Assembly (NCBI RefSeq): GCF_004121055.1
Contig: NZ_PYAL01000001.1
Location: forward strand, 1,240,001 to 1,304,000
Direction of reading: 5' to 3'
Origin: Achromobacter aloeverae
GTDB taxonomy: Bacteria > Pseudomonadota > Gammaproteobacteria > Burkholderiales > Burkholderiaceae_B
DNA length: 64,000 bases
Part shown: positions 36,094-45,933 of the stretch, one piece after another
How the letters are laid out: each line of letters starts with the position of its first letter
Numbering within the stretch: the first letter of the stretch is position 1
The notes under the pieces: model-generated
The model's input: only the letters and a program-made list of their open reading frames with translations
Database searches by the model: none
Told to the model about the DNA's origin: nothing
Made by a program: the position numbers and the translations under genes

Positions 36094-36123
36094 GCAGATC
36101 TCCAATTGGGAAAAATCCCGCGA

Positions 36124-36151
36124 ATTATAGCCAAGCGCAGAGGAATGCAAA
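36124..36151 (-). promoter_or_regulatory. Sigma-70 promoter of acpP
   Basis: On the minus strand TTTGCA (36151-36146), 16 bases, TATAAT (36129-36124). Transcription would begin near 36117, about 24 bases before the acpP ATG. The remainder of the 210-base fabG-acpP gap contains no other feature I can name. Confidence 0.75.
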
Positions 36152-36303
36152 CGCCGGGCCGTGAGAAAAAACTTATCCCTGGCAAGCCTTTACCGGGGAT
36201 ACGCGAGCGCCGGATTGACGCCCTTTGCGACGAACCTCGCCCAACGTCGGTCTATCCCCCGTGATTTGAAGGGTGGACCGCATTATGGCGGAGCCCGCAG
36301 AAA

Positions 36304-37047
36304 TTACATATACATCCCGCCGTTCACATGCAAAGTCGTGCCGGTAATGTAACCGGCATGCGGACCAGCCAAAAAGGCGACCGCATGCGCGATATCCGAC
36401 GGCGACCCCAGGCGGCCCAGCGGAATTTGCTGCAGCAGCGCGGCGGTCTGGGCCTCGCCCAGGACGCGGGTCATGTCGGTATCGACGAAACCCGGCGCCA
36501 CGCAGTTGACGGTAATGCCACGGCTACCCAGTTCGCGCGCCAGGGCGCGCGACATGCCCGCCACGCCGGCCTTCGCGGCCGCGTAGTTGGCTTGGCCCGG
36601 ATTGCCGGACGAACCCACCACGGAGGTGACATTGATGATGCGGCCCCAGCGAGCCTTCATCATCGCACGCATGACGCCGCGCGACAGGCGGAAGACGGCA
36701 GCCAGGTTGGTGTCGATCACCGCATCCCAGTCCTCGTCCTTCATGCGCATGGCCAGCGTATCGCGGGTGATCCCGGCATTGTTGACCAGGATGTGCGGTC
36801 CGCCGTCTTTCGCCAATGTGTCCAGCAGGCTGTCACAGGCAGCGGTGTCGGTGACGTTCAGCACCACGCCACGGCCGCCATGGGGAGCCAGGGCCTCGCT
36901 GATCGCCTGGGCGCCGGCTTCCGACGTGGCGGTGCCCACCACGGTGGCGCCGCGTACGGCGAGCTCGTGCGCGATCGCCTTGCCGATGCCACGGGTGGCG
37001 CCGGTCACCAGCGCCAGTTTGCCTTGCAGGTCCATTGCATTGTCCAT
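36304..37047 (-). CDS. fabG: 3-oxoacyl-[acyl-carrier-protein] reductase
   Basis: 247 residues, short-chain dehydrogenase that reduces beta-ketoacyl-ACP with NADPH. The cofactor motif TGATRGIGKA is at about 15-24 and the catalytic set is present as Asn (NNAG), Ser in NVTSVVGSSG, and YAAAKAG (Tyr-x-x-x-Lys). GGAGG lies eight bases before the ATG at 37047, one base after the fabD stop. It is read after fabH and fabD in the fatty-acid operon. Confidence 0.97.
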   Translation of the reverse strand: MDNAMDLQGKLALVTGATRGIGKAIAHELAVRGATVVGTATSEAGAQAISEALAPHGGRGVVLNVTDTAACDSLLDTLAKDGGPHILVNNAGITRDTLAMRMKDEDWDAVIDTNLAAVFRLSRGVMRAMMKARWGRIINVTSVVGSSGNPGQANYAAAKAGVAGMSRALARELGSRGITVNCVAPGFVDTDMTRVLGEAQTAALLQQIPLGRLGSPSDIAHAVAFLAGPHAGYITGTTLHVNGGMYM

Positions 37048-37048
37048 A

Positions 37049-37984
37049 TCAATTGCCTCCGAGCTGCGCCAGCGCGGCGTCCAGGGACGCCGGATCGGTA
37101 ATGGCCAGGCCGGTCAGCTCACCGTCGATGCGCTTGATCAGGCCCGCCAGCACCTTGCCAGGGCCGCATTCGACGACGTGGGTGACGCCGCGCGCCTTGA
37201 AGGCGCGGATGGTTTCCACCCAGCGCACGGGATGCCAAGCCTGGCGTACCAGCGCGTCGCGTATGGCGGCGGGCTCGGTCGGCGCCAGCACGTCGACGTT
37301 GTTGACCACGGGAATCGCGGGCGCGTTGACGACGACGTCGTTCAAGGCCTTCGACAATACCGCGGCCGCCGGTTCCAGCAGGCTGGAATGGAACGGCGCC
37401 GACACCGGCAGCATGACGGCGCGCTTGGCGCCGGCCGCCTTGGCGGCCTCGCAGGCGCGCTCCACGGCTGCCTTGTGACCAGCGATCACGACCTGCGCGG
37501 GTGCGTTGAAATTGACGGCCTCGACGACCTCGCCCTGGGCGCCCTGCGCGCAGGCGGCGCGAACGGCGTCATCGTCCAGGCCAAGAATGGCGGCCATGGC
37601 GCCGGTGCCCACGGGCACGGCGGCCTGCATGGCGTCGGCGCGGATGCGCACCAGGCGCACCGCATCCTCGAGTTGCAGCGCGCCGGCCGCGGTCAGCGCC
37701 GCGTACTCGCCCAGGCTGTGGCCGGCCAGCACTTCCGGCAGCGGTCCGCCCGCGGCGCGCCAGGCGGCGTAGAACGCCACGCCGGCCGTCAGCATGGCGG
37801 GCTGGGTATTGGTGGTGAGGTTGAGCTGTTCGGCGGGCCCTAGTCCGATGAGCGCGGCCAGGTCCTGGCCCAGGGCGGCGCCGGCGCGCGCGACCGTGTC
37901 CGCAACCGCCGCATTGCCGGCCCATGCGTCGAGCATACCTACCGATTGCGAACCCTGTCCGGGGAATACAAAAGCGATTTTCAT
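37049..37984 (-). CDS. fabD: Malonyl CoA-acyl carrier protein transacylase
   Basis: 311 residues. Transfers malonyl from CoA to ACP. N-terminal FVFPGQGSQSVGM, nucleophile Ser in GHSLGEYAAL and the conserved His of PVSAPFHSSLL are all present. It lies 13 bases after fabH and one base before fabG. Confidence 0.97.
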   Translation of the reverse strand: MKIAFVFPGQGSQSVGMLDAWAGNAAVADTVARAGAALGQDLAALIGLGPAEQLNLTTNTQPAMLTAGVAFYAAWRAAGGPLPEVLAGHSLGEYAALTAAGALQLEDAVRLVRIRADAMQAAVPVGTGAMAAILGLDDDAVRAACAQGAQGEVVEAVNFNAPAQVVIAGHKAAVERACEAAKAAGAKRAVMLPVSAPFHSSLLEPAAAVLSKALNDVVVNAPAIPVVNNVDVLAPTEPAAIRDALVRQAWHPVRWVETIRAFKARGVTHVVECGPGKVLAGLIKRIDGELTGLAITDPASLDAALAQLGGN

Positions 37985-37997
37985 CTTTTTGGAGGGA

Positions 37998-39002
37998 TTA
38001 CCGTTTTGTGGCTGTCATTCTGGCAAGGACCGAGCCCCAGGTAAAGCCGCCGCCCACGCCTTGCATGAGCACGGTGCCCCCCGGCTGGACACGGCCCTCG
38101 CGGCGCGCGGCATCGAGGGCCAGCGGTACGCTGGCGGCCGAGGTGTTCGCATGGCGGTCCACCGTGACGACCAGCTTGTCGGCCGGCAGGTCCAGTTTAC
38201 GGGCCAGGAAATTGAGAATGCGCAGATTGGCCTGGTGCGGGATGAGCAGGTCGATATCGCCCACCGCGATACCCGCCTCTTCGCAGACATCGCGCGCCGA
38301 GCGGTCGAGCACGGTCACGGCCTGCTTGAAGACGGCCTGGCCATCCATGCGCAGGAAGGGGTCGCCCACCACTTCGCCATAGGCGACGTTGCCGGCCGCG
38401 CAAAGAATCTTGGTCTGGCTGCCATCGGCGCGCAATTGCGCGGCCAGGATGCCCGGCTCGTCGGACGCGCTCAACACCACGGCGCCGGCGCCATCGCCGA
38501 ACAACACGCAGGTGGAGCGATCGTTCCAGTCGAGAATACGGGAAAAGACTTCCGCGCCAATCACCAGCGCGTGGCGGGAGCGGCCCGCGCGCACGAAGCT
38601 GTCGGCCGTGGTGAGGGCGTAGACGAAGCCGCTGCACACGGCCTGCACGTCGAAGGCCGCGCCGTTCTTGATGCCCAGCTTGTCCTGCACCAGGCAGGCC
38701 GTGCTGGGAAAGACGAAGTCGGGCGTGGACGTGGCGACGATGATCAGGTCGATATCGCCGGGCTGCAAGCCGGCATCCTCGATCGCGCGGCGCGCCGCCT
38801 CGGCGGCCAGCGTGCTGGTGGTCACGCCGCGCTCAGCCAGGTGGCGCTGCCGTATGCCCGTGCGCTCGGCGATCCACTCGTCCGAAGTGACGATATCGCG
38901 CTGGGCCAGTTCCGCCGCCAGCTCGTCGTTGGAAACCACGCGCGGCGGCAGGTAGCTGCCCGTGCCGGTGATCGCGGAGTACTGCAAGGAATTCTGTTTC
39001 AA
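37998..39002 (-). CDS. fabH: 3-oxoacyl-[acyl-carrier-protein] synthase III
   Basis: 334 residues. Starts fatty-acid synthesis by condensing acetyl-CoA with malonyl-ACP. The triad Cys123 (AVCSGF), His256 (PHQANLRI) and Asn286 ([10 protein letters not shown]) is complete. The apparent start is TTG at 39002, coupled to the plsX stop (TTGA overlap) and preceded by GGGAG seven bases upstream; no in-frame ATG or GTG exists before the conserved N-terminal ITGTGSYLP segment. Rare start and overlap suggest expression tied to plsX translation. Confidence 0.97.
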   Translation of the reverse strand: MKQNSLQYSAITGTGSYLPPRVVSNDELAAELAQRDIVTSDEWIAERTGIRQRHLAERGVTTSTLAAEAARRAIEDAGLQPGDIDLIIVATSTPDFVFPSTACLVQDKLGIKNGAAFDVQAVCSGFVYALTTADSFVRAGRSRHALVIGAEVFSRILDWNDRSTCVLFGDGAGAVVLSASDEPGILAAQLRADGSQTKILCAAGNVAYGEVVGDPFLRMDGQAVFKQAVTVLDRSARDVCEEAGIAVGDIDLLIPHQANLRILNFLARKLDLPADKLVVTVDRHANTSAASVPLALDAARREGRVQPGGTVLMQGVGGGFTWGSVLARMTATKR

Positions 39003-40063
39003 GCGGAGTCTCCCGCTGCGCGCGGCAGTGCCGCCGCCACGTTATTGGTATGCACGCTCTGGTGTATCTGCGCCACGCTTTGCATGATGCGTTCCAGCAG
39101 CCTGCTGGCCACCGCCTCGCGCGCGCGCTGCAAGGCGAAGCCGAAGGCGTAGACATCGGCCGAGCCGTGGCTCTTGATGACCACCCCGCGCAGCCCCAGC
39201 AAGGCCGCGCCGTTGTAGCGGCGGTTATCGACACGACGGCGCAAACGATTCAGGACGGGCGACGCGATGGCGCCCGCCAGCAGGGTAATAAGGTTGCGCT
39301 TGAACTCTTCGCGGATGACGCTGCTCATCATCCTGGCCAGGCCTTCGATGGATTTCAGCACCACGTTGCCGACGAAGCCGTCGCAGACGACCACATCGAC
39401 CGTGCCCTTGAAGATATCGTTCCCTTCCACGTTGCCGTGGAAGTTCAACGGACTGGCGCGCAGCAATTCGGCGGCTTCCTTGACCACCTCGTTGCCCTTG
39501 ATCACTTCCTCGCCGATGTTCAGCAGGCCGACCTTGGGCCGCTCGCAATGGTCGAGCGCCTGCGCGAGCGCGGTGCCCATGATGGCGAACTGCAACAGGT
39601 GTTCGGCCGTGCAATCGACGTTCGCGCCCAGGTCGAGCACCGTGGTGGCGCGGCCTTCCTGGTTGGGAATGGAAGTGGCGATGGCCGGCCGGTCGATGCC
39701 GTCCATCGTCTTCAGCACGTAGCGCGAGATCGCCATCCAGGCGCCGGTATTGCCGGCGGACACGCAGGCGTCGGCGCGGCCGTCCTTGACCGCCTGGGCG
39801 GCCAGGCGCATGGACGAATCCTTTTTCCGACGCAAGGCGACCTCGACCGGATCGTCCATCGTGACGACCTCGGAGGCCGGTACGATTTCGATCTGGTCGC
39901 GCGGCACGTCCCGCGACGCGGCCAATGCCTTTTCGATGGCATCGGGCACGCCGACCAGCAAGAGCCGGGCGTCGGGGAATTGCCGAGCGAACGCGATGGA
40001 CGCGGGTATGGTCGTGGGCAGGCCTATATCGCCGCCCATGCAGTCAATAGCGATGCGTATCAC
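38999..40063 (-). CDS. plsX: Phosphate acyltransferase PlsX
   Basis: 354 residues from the GTG at 40063 ([12 protein letters not shown]); a TTG at 40072 would add three residues. PlsX makes acyl-phosphate from acyl-ACP for PlsY in phosphatidic-acid synthesis. The N-terminal [31 protein letters not shown], and [10 protein letters not shown] segments are diagnostic. It lies between rpmF and fabH, the usual bacterial arrangement. Confidence 0.96.
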   Translation of the reverse strand: MIRIAIDCMGGDIGLPTTIPASIAFARQFPDARLLLVGVPDAIEKALAASRDVPRDQIEIVPASEVVTMDDPVEVALRRKKDSSMRLAAQAVKDGRADACVSAGNTGAWMAISRYVLKTMDGIDRPAIATSIPNQEGRATTVLDLGANVDCTAEHLLQFAIMGTALAQALDHCERPKVGLLNIGEEVIKGNEVVKEAAELLRASPLNFHGNVEGNDIFKGTVDVVVCDGFVGNVVLKSIEGLARMMSSVIREEFKRNLITLLAGAIASPVLNRLRRRVDNRRYNGAALLGLRGVVIKSHGSADVYAFGFALQRAREAVASRLLERIMQSVAQIHQSVHTNNVAAALPRAAGDSA

Positions 40064-40125
40064 GGGTGCCAAGTATCAGCGCCAGCCTAACGAACAGTCC
40101 GGTCACGCGTTGCGCGGTGACTGGC

Positions 40126-40308
40126 TTACTCGTCGTTCTTGGTCTTGATGACCTTGCGGCCACGGTAGAAACCGTTGGGGCTGATGTGGTGACGCAGATG
40201 CGTTTCGCCCGTGTTCGGCTCGATCGCGGTCGACGGACCGGTCAGGAAATCGTGCGAGCGGTGCATGCCGCGCTTCGAGGGGGACTTCTTGTTTTGTTGA
40301 ACAGCCAT
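40126..40308 (-). CDS. rpmF: 50S ribosomal protein L32
   Basis: 60 residues, [20 protein letters not shown] and [15 protein letters not shown] are the standard L32 sequence. The Cys residues of the zinc-binding form of L32 are absent, as in E. coli. It is cotranscribed with yceD upstream and plsX downstream, an arrangement conserved in proteobacteria. Confidence 0.98.
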   Translation of the reverse strand: MAVQQNKKSPSKRGMHRSHDFLTGPSTAIEPNTGETHLRHHISPNGFYRGRKVIKTKNDE

Positions 40309-40361
40309 GATGACTCCTAGAATCGGGCCGCATTGTACGCGATGCAGCCCGAATGTTGATC

Positions 40362-41024
40362 TCAATCTTTGTGCTTCAGTTTTTCCAGCACCGCGAACGG
40401 CGATGGACGCTTGACAGGTTCGGATTTCTCCTCGCCTGCCTGTCCCGCCGCGCCCGGACAGACTTCATGCCTGGGCACGTAGGGGATATTCAAAATCAGT
40501 TCATCCTCTACCTGGGACAGCACGTCGAAACGTTGCGATCCCACTACTTTCTCGGGGGCGGGCGCGCCGTAACCCGGCTCGCCATCCTCCTCGTCGTCCT
40601 CGTCGTCGCCGCCATCGTAGCCGCTGTCGTCCAGTTCGGACTCGCTGCGCACCAGTTGCAGCGCCACCTCGGCATCGATGGGAAACGCAAAAGGTTCCAT
40701 GCATCGCTGGCAGATCAGCACCGGACTGGCCTGCACCCGCAGCACCAGCAAAGGCTCGTTCATCGCGCCATGCTTGCCCTGCACCTGCCAATGCACATCG
40801 CCGGCCTGCTCGGGCAGCCCCTCCATCGCGCGCACCATGCGCGCCAAGGGCAGGCTGCCTTCGGCGTGCTTGCCCAAGCGGACAAACTCGAACGCGTCGA
40901 TGATGCCGACCGGCTTTTTCGACGATTCCTTCGACGACTCTTTCGAATCATCCACGGCCACCTTGGCCAACTGCGCCCCCGCGGCCGCCGCACCAGAAGC
41001 GGCGCCCTTGCCGGACTTGGCCAT
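40362..41024 (-). CDS. yceD: YceD/DUF177 family protein (23S rRNA accumulation)
   Basis: 220 residues, somewhat longer than E. coli YceD (173) because of an N-terminal Ala/Lys/Ser-rich extension and an acidic Gly/Asp/Glu loop (about 130-150). The core shows [21 protein letters not shown] and the C-terminal [18 protein letters not shown], typical of DUF177. The family is needed for normal 23S rRNA levels. It opens the rpmF-plsX-fab operon; a good sigma-70 promoter lies 360 bases upstream. Confidence 0.93.
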   Translation of the reverse strand: MAKSGKGAASGAAAAGAQLAKVAVDDSKESSKESSKKPVGIIDAFEFVRLGKHAEGSLPLARMVRAMEGLPEQAGDVHWQVQGKHGAMNEPLLVLRVQASPVLICQRCMEPFAFPIDAEVALQLVRSESELDDSGYDGGDDEDDEEDGEPGYGAPAPEKVVGSQRFDVLSQVEDELILNIPYVPRHEVCPGAAGQAGEEKSEPVKRPSPFAVLEKLKHKD

Positions 41025-41382
41025 GGCTCACCTCTACATAATCGTGAATCAAAGCAGGCACTGGATCGACTTCGCTCAACCCGTTCCTCAGATCGAGGGA
41101 TCCAGCCGGTGACGGCTTTCCCTGCTCGAAAATCCGCCGCCTCGAATGCATCGCCTGGCGGTTTCCCGATTAACGATTCGGTGTCATCCAGGATTTCCGG
41201 GGATTATCCCGAAACCTGGCCCGATCGGCGATCGGCCATGGCTGCCTGCCGCACGGTCATCGCGCTACCGCCACCACCGTGTTGCTGCCACACCATTGCC
41301 ACAGGGGTGGGGTTACCACAATCACACCCTCGCCACGCTGTTGCCGCACAGAAACCGCAAGGAAAATCCCGCGAAACGTTAG

Positions 41383-41412
41383 ATAATACTGTGACTTACG
41401 CCACAACGTCAA
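41383..41412 (-). promoter_or_regulatory. Sigma-70-like promoter for the yceD-rpmF-plsX-fab operon, with long leader
   Basis: On the minus strand TTGACG (41412-41407), 18 bases, TATTAT (41388-41383). It ends 7 bases from the divergent maf start codon. The transcript would carry about 350 bases of leader before the yceD ATG at 41024; this stretch has no supportable gene. Confidence 0.55.
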
Positions 41413-41419
41413 ACCAAGT

Positions 41420-42031
41420 ATGACTATTTCCCCACGCCGCCTGATTCTCGCCTCGACGTCCAAATACCGCCGGGAACTGCTGTCGCGCCTGCGGCTGCCC
41501 TTCGACGTCGTCCCGCCCCAGGTCGATGAAACGCCTGAGCCCGGCGAGACCCCGGCGGACCTGGCGGTGCGCCTGGCCCTGGCCAAGGCCAAGGCAGTGG
41601 CCACGGCGCACCCTGGCGCCATCGTCATCGGTTCCGACCAGGTGGCGACGGCCGATGGCACCCCCATCGGCAAGCCGGGGGACTTCGCCCGCGCCCAGCG
41701 CCAGCTGCGCAGCCTGTCCGGCCGCGAAGTGGAGTTCCATACGGCGCTGGCCGTGACCGATGGGCAGCGCGTCGCCCATGCCGACATCGTCACCCGCTGC
41801 CGCTTCCGCGAGCTTTCGGACGCCGCCATCGAGGCCTACCTGCTCGCCGAGTCCCCTTACGACACCGCCGGCAGCGCCAAGGCGGAAAGCCTGGGGATCG
41901 CATTGATGGAAAGCATACAGAGCGACGACCCCACCGCCATCATCGGACTGCCCTTGATCGCCCTGACCAGCATGCTGGCGCTGTTCGGCCTGGACCCGCT
42001 GACGGCCGCTGGCAGCGGAGCGGCGCGATGA
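41420..42031 (+). CDS. Maf/YceF-type nucleotide pyrophosphatase
   Basis: 203 residues. Maf proteins hydrolyse modified NTPs; by position next to yceD-rpmF this is the YceF type (7-methyl-GTP pyrophosphatase). Conserved blocks RLILASTSKYRRELL, VIGSDQVA and SLSGREVEFHTALAV are visible; ESPYDTAGSAKAESLGI matches the third motif. Divergent from yceD; its stop overlaps the following methylase gene by 4 bases. Confidence 0.93.
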   Translation: MTISPRRLILASTSKYRRELLSRLRLPFDVVPPQVDETPEPGETPADLAVRLALAKAKAVATAHPGAIVIGSDQVATADGTPIGKPGDFARAQRQLRSLSGREVEFHTALAVTDGQRVAHADIVTRCRFRELSDAAIEAYLLAESPYDTAGSAKAESLGIALMESIQSDDPTAIIGLPLIALTSMLALFGLDPLTAAGSGAAR

Positions 42032-42849
42032 GCGCGGGCGGCCCCGATCCCATGGCGACGACTGCCGCATCCGCTGCACCTGCCCCGCCTGCCGCTTCCC
42101 CTGCGTCCGCCGCGCCCAAGGGCGGGCCGCGCGGCGAAGGCCCCGGCACCCTGCACCTGATCCCCGTCGGCCTGGGCGACGCGCCGCCCGATCGCTGGCT
42201 GCCCGCCGAAGCGCGCGGCCTGGCGGCCGGGCTGGACTGCTATATCGCCGAAAACGCCAAGACGGCGCGCGCCTTCCTCAAGCAAATAGGCGCGCTGCGG
42301 CCGCTGCAGGAAATCACCATCCACACGCTGGGCGAGAAGACCAGCGCCGCTGAAATCGACGGCTGGCTCAAGCCCTTGCGCCAGGGCGGTGAAATCGGCC
42401 TGGTTTCCGAGGCCGGGTGCCCCGCCGTCGCGGATCCCGGCGCTCGCGTCGCCGACGCGGCGCACCGCATGGGGCTGCGCGTGCGCCCCTGGGTCGGCCC
42501 ATCCTCCATCCTGCTGGGCTTGATGGCCAGCGGGCTGGATGGCCAGCGCTTCGCCTTCCATGGCTATGCGCCGGTGGAACCGGGCGAGCGAGCGCGCCAA
42601 TTGCGCGCCTGGGAACAGTTGTCGGCGCGCAACAACCAGACCCAGATGCTGATCGAAACGCCGTACCGGAACGCCGCGATGTTCTCCACCCTGCTGGCGA
42701 GCCTGCGTGGAGACACCCGGCTGTGCGTGGCGCGGTCGCTTACCACGGACGATGAATGGGTGCGGACGGCGACCATCGCCGACTGGAAGTCCCGTCCGGC
42801 GCCGGACCTGGACAAGAAGCCCACCCTGTTCCTCTATCTCGCCCGATGA
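42028..42849 (+). CDS. SAM-dependent tetrapyrrole-methylase family protein (RsmI paralogue)
   Basis: 273 residues including a 35-residue Ala/Pro-rich N-terminal tail before the domain starts at GTLHLIPVGLGD. The family blocks are present: SEAGCPAVADPGARVADAAHRMGLRV and GPSSILLGLMASGLDGQRFAFHGY. It resembles RsmI (16S rRNA C1402 2'-O-methyltransferase) but lacks the RsmI-typical N-terminus, so it is better seen as the shorter paralogue found beside maf in betaproteobacteria. Overlaps both neighbours by 4 bases (ATGA), so maf, this gene and the amidase form one operon. Confidence 0.88.
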   Translation: MSAGGPDPMATTAASAAPAPPAASPASAAPKGGPRGEGPGTLHLIPVGLGDAPPDRWLPAEARGLAAGLDCYIAENAKTARAFLKQIGALRPLQEITIHTLGEKTSAAEIDGWLKPLRQGGEIGLVSEAGCPAVADPGARVADAAHRMGLRVRPWVGPSSILLGLMASGLDGQRFAFHGYAPVEPGERARQLRAWEQLSARNNQTQMLIETPYRNAAMFSTLLASLRGDTRLCVARSLTTDDEWVRTATIADWKSRPAPDLDKKPTLFLYLAR

Positions 42850-43865
42850 TGAAGGATGACGCGCCAAACCGCGCGGGGAGCGGACGCCGCGCCGCGCTCT
42901 CCTTGCTGGGCGCGCTGTCGCTCGCCGGCTGCGCGCGCCGCTGGCCGGCCGGGCTGGACGTCGACACCTCGATCAGCGCCGTCAGCCAGGACAGCCGGGT
43001 GCGCTTCATCGTGCTGCACTATACCGACGGCAGCGAGGCGGCCTCCCTGCGCACCCTATCGCGCGGGGATGTCAGCGCCCACTACCTCGTCAGCGACGAG
43101 GACACCGGCGCGGGCCGCGTCCGCGTGTACAACCTGGTCCCCGAAGCCCGCAACGCCTGGCATGCGGGGGACAGCAGCTGGTTCGGCCGCACCGCCCTGA
43201 ACAACGCATCGATCGGCATAGAGATCACCAACGGCGGCCCCATCCCGGGTAGCGGCAGCCTGGCGCCGCCGCGCTCCGCGACCGGGCAAACCACGGGCGG
43301 CCAGCCGTCGCTGGAGCAGCCGTCCGTGAGTCGGTCACCCCCGAGGGAGTCGCCCTTCAGGCAGCCGTCGCCAGGGCAGCCAGCGGGGCAGCCGCCATCC
43401 ATGGAACAGCCCCCGGCGTGGCAGCCGCCCATCTGGCAGCCTTATACGGAAGCCCAGATCCGCGCCGTCATCCTGCTGGTGCGCGATATCGCCCAGCGTC
43501 ACGGCGTGCGCCCGGAGAACATCGTCGGTCACAGCGACATCGCGCCGCAGCGCAAGACGGACCCCGGCCCTCTCTTCCCCTGGCGTCGGCTGGCCCAGGC
43601 CGGCCTGGGCCGCTGGTACGACGAAGCCGCCGCCCAGGCCGCCACCCGGCGCTATGCGATCGACGGCGCCCTGCCGGATGCGTCCTGGTTCCAGGACGAA
43701 CTGGCGCGCGTCGGCTACGACGTGCCCCGCACGGGCGCCTACGATGCCGCCACCACGCGCGTCATTGCCGCCTTCCAGATGCACTACCGCCCTGCCCGCT
43801 ACGACGGCGTGGCCGATGCCGAAACGGCGGCCATCCTCAGCGTGCTGCCGGGCGAAACTGAATAG
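42846..43865 (+). CDS. Lipoprotein N-acetylmuramoyl-L-alanine amidase (AmiD/AmpD-like) with PG-binding domain
   Basis: 339 residues. A lipobox LSLAGC (Cys29) marks an outer-membrane-type lipoprotein. The Amidase_2 fold has Zn ligands His58 (VLHYTDG), His229 (GHSDIAP) and Asp239 (KTDPGP), with Glu126 (GIEITNG) and Lys237 as catalytic residues. A C-terminal peptidoglycan-binding domain spans about 278-335. Unusually, about 65 residues of Pro/Gln/Ser-rich sequence (about 132-198, repeated QPS/QP units) are inserted between strand GIEITNGG and helix YTEAQIRAV, within the catalytic domain. It would trim cell-wall peptides from muramyl residues during recycling or growth. Confidence 0.93.
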   Translation: MMKDDAPNRAGSGRRAALSLLGALSLAGCARRWPAGLDVDTSISAVSQDSRVRFIVLHYTDGSEAASLRTLSRGDVSAHYLVSDEDTGAGRVRVYNLVPEARNAWHAGDSSWFGRTALNNASIGIEITNGGPIPGSGSLAPPRSATGQTTGGQPSLEQPSVSRSPPRESPFRQPSPGQPAGQPPSMEQPPAWQPPIWQPYTEAQIRAVILLVRDIAQRHGVRPENIVGHSDIAPQRKTDPGPLFPWRRLAQAGLGRWYDEAAAQAATRRYAIDGALPDASWFQDELARVGYDVPRTGAYDAATTRVIAAFQMHYRPARYDGVADAETAAILSVLPGETE

Positions 43866-44058
43866 GTGAATAGACGTTCCGGCGGCCACTGGACGACTCC
43901 GAAATACCGGTTGCAGTGTCCGCACACAACGGGACATCAAGGGAGTATCCGCAAGATAGGCGCTAGATGACACCACTGTAGCGGGCGGTTCGGGCGTGAT
44001 ATGGGCGTATCGCGGGACGGACGGGGGGGCGCCGGCCTTTGGCAGCATTGACGCCCCT

Positions 44059-44709
44059 TCAAGCAGGCCGCGCCCGGTTGGCGCGCACCCGCAGGACCAC
44101 GCGCCAGGCCAACAGCCCCAGCAATACCGCCCCATACCACAGCGGCTGCGTGAAATCATGCTTGCCAGCCTTGTGCCACCACAGGTGCAGGAGCGCCAGC
44201 AGCCCGATCAGGTAGACGGCGCGATGCAAGCGCCCCCAATGGCGCCCCAGGCGCCGCATGGCGGCCTGGAACGAGGTCAGGGCCAGGACCAGCAGCAGGA
44301 CGAAGGCCAGGAAGCCCACCAGGATGAAGGGCCGCTGCCCCACGTCCTCGGCCATGGACGCCGGATCGAAACCGCGATCCCACCCCGCCCACGACAGGAA
44401 GTGCAGGAAGCCGTAGAAAAAGGTGTACAGGCCGCACATCCTCCGCACCCGCAGGAGCGCCGGCTGGTTCAACAGGCGGCGCAGCGGCGTGATGGACAAG
44501 GTCACCAGCAGGCAGACGAAGGTCCAGGTGCCGGCGGAGCGGGTCAGGAACTCGACCGGGTTGGCGGTCAGGCCGTCGTTCATGCCCAGCCAGACCCAGC
44601 GCAGCAGCGGCGCCAGTCCCAGGAGGAACAGCAGGGGCTTGAAACGGCCCACCTGCCGGGCAGTCCACTGCCGCCGCGCGGGGCCGGAAGGAAGGGTAAC
44701 AGTATCCAT
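44059..44709 (-). CDS. msrQ: Heme-binding membrane subunit MsrQ of the periplasmic Met-sulfoxide reductase
   Basis: 216 residues, about six membrane helices with His residues for heme b (for example FLHFLSWAGWD, HLWWHKAG). The segment TPLRRLLNQPALLRVRRMCGLYTFFYGFLH is diagnostic of MsrQ (YedZ). It passes electrons to MsrP, encoded 79 bases upstream on the same strand. The 193-base gap to the upstream amidase stop holds nothing I recognise. Confidence 0.95.
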   Translation of the reverse strand: MDTVTLPSGPARRQWTARQVGRFKPLLFLLGLAPLLRWVWLGMNDGLTANPVEFLTRSAGTWTFVCLLVTLSITPLRRLLNQPALLRVRRMCGLYTFFYGFLHFLSWAGWDRGFDPASMAEDVGQRPFILVGFLAFVLLLVLALTSFQAAMRRLGRHWGRLHRAVYLIGLLALLHLWWHKAGKHDFTQPLWYGAVLLGLLAWRVVLRVRANRARPA

Positions 44710-44788
44710 GCGCTAAAAATCATCCAGAAGCGGCAAAGGGGCGGCGACCAGCGGGTGGCACCCACGTAGGCGACGCCCTCGGTGGCCT

Positions 44789-45748
44789 TCAATAATTGGC
44801 GCGCAGATCCATGCCCTGGTAAAGCGACGCCACCTGGTCATAGCCGTTGAACATCAAGGTCTTGCGCTTGGGACTGAACAAGCCGTCGCCGATGCGCCGC
44901 TCCGTGGCCTGACTCCAGCGCGGATGCGGCACATCGGGATTCACATTGGCGTAGAACCCGTATTCATTGGATGCGGCATCCATCCAGGAACTGACGGGCA
45001 TTTTCTCGACCAGCCGGATCGCCACCAGCGACTTGGCCGACTTGAACCCGTACTTCCAAGGCACCACCACGCGCACCGGCGCGCCATTCTGGTTGGGCAG
45101 CACCTTGCCGTACAGCCCGAAGGTCAGCAAGGCCAACGGATGCATGGCCTCGTCCAGCCGCAGGCCTTCGGTATAAGGCCAGTTCAGCACCCCGCTGCGC
45201 AGCCCCGGCATGGTGTCGCGCTGGGCGGCGGTGACGAATTGCACGAACCTGGCATTGCCCGTGGGCTCGACCTGCTTCAGCAGCGCGGAAAGGGAATAGC
45301 CGATCCAGGGAATGACCATCGACCAGCCCTCGACGCAGCGCAGGCGGTAGACACGCTCTTCCTGCGGCGCCAGCTTGAGCAGCTCGTCGATATCGAAGGT
45401 ACGCGGCTTGTTGACCTCGCCCTCGACGCTGACGGTCCAGGGCCGTACCTTCAAGGCCTTGGCGTATTTGGCCGGATCGCCCTTGTCCAGGCCGAACTCA
45501 TAGTAATTGTTGTAGGACGTGACGTCGCCGTAGGACGTCTGCTTGTCCATGACGGCGTAGTCCGCATTGGCCGTCGACGGCAAGGCCGCCAGGCCGCCAT
45601 CCTGGGCTCGCGCGGGTGGCATCCAGCCGGCCGCGCCCAGGGCGGCGAGCCCGGCGCCGGCCCGACCCAGCCACGCGCGGCGCGCGTGCCAGACCCGTTC
45701 CGGCGTGATTTCCGAGGGAAGAATGTCCGAGGGTTTACGTATGAGCAT
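44789..45748 (-). CDS. msrP: Molybdopterin methionine sulfoxide reductase catalytic subunit MsrP
   Basis: 319 residues from the ATG at 45748 (GGAG about nine bases upstream). A Tat signal with RRAWLGRAG precedes cleavage near PARAQDG. The molybdenum-cofactor domain has the Cys ligand in [15 protein letters not shown] and other YedY-type blocks ([48 protein letters not shown]). It repairs oxidised Met in periplasmic proteins using electrons from MsrQ. About 185 bases upstream, to gph, are without features. Confidence 0.95.
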   Translation of the reverse strand: MLIRKPSDILPSEITPERVWHARRAWLGRAGAGLAALGAAGWMPPARAQDGGLAALPSTANADYAVMDKQTSYGDVTSYNNYYEFGLDKGDPAKYAKALKVRPWTVSVEGEVNKPRTFDIDELLKLAPQEERVYRLRCVEGWSMVIPWIGYSLSALLKQVEPTGNARFVQFVTAAQRDTMPGLRSGVLNWPYTEGLRLDEAMHPLALLTFGLYGKVLPNQNGAPVRVVVPWKYGFKSAKSLVAIRLVEKMPVSSWMDAASNEYGFYANVNPDVPHPRWSQATERRIGDGLFSPKRKTLMFNGYDQVASLYQGMDLRANY

Positions 45749-45933
45749 GATGGCCGGCTCCAGGAAGCACGTCGTCGCGCATTGCGACGCGCATTGCGTA
45801 TTCCACTGAGACCGGACGCCCATGAGGGATGTTCCCGGGCACGGGCCGCGCGCGCGTATCAGTCGCGGGGATTATTTCACACGCCGTTGACGCCCGGCCC
45901 GCGTTCTCCGGCCCGCGTATCTCAGGCCCGTAC

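Noticed and set aside
35641-36264. Plus-strand frames across the acpP-fabF gap and acpP
   Set aside because: They run antisense to acpP and through the structured gap and have no family features.
41257-41829. 190-residue minus-strand frame across the maf upstream region
   Set aside because: It overlaps maf in antisense and lacks any domain; the region is better read as promoter and leader.
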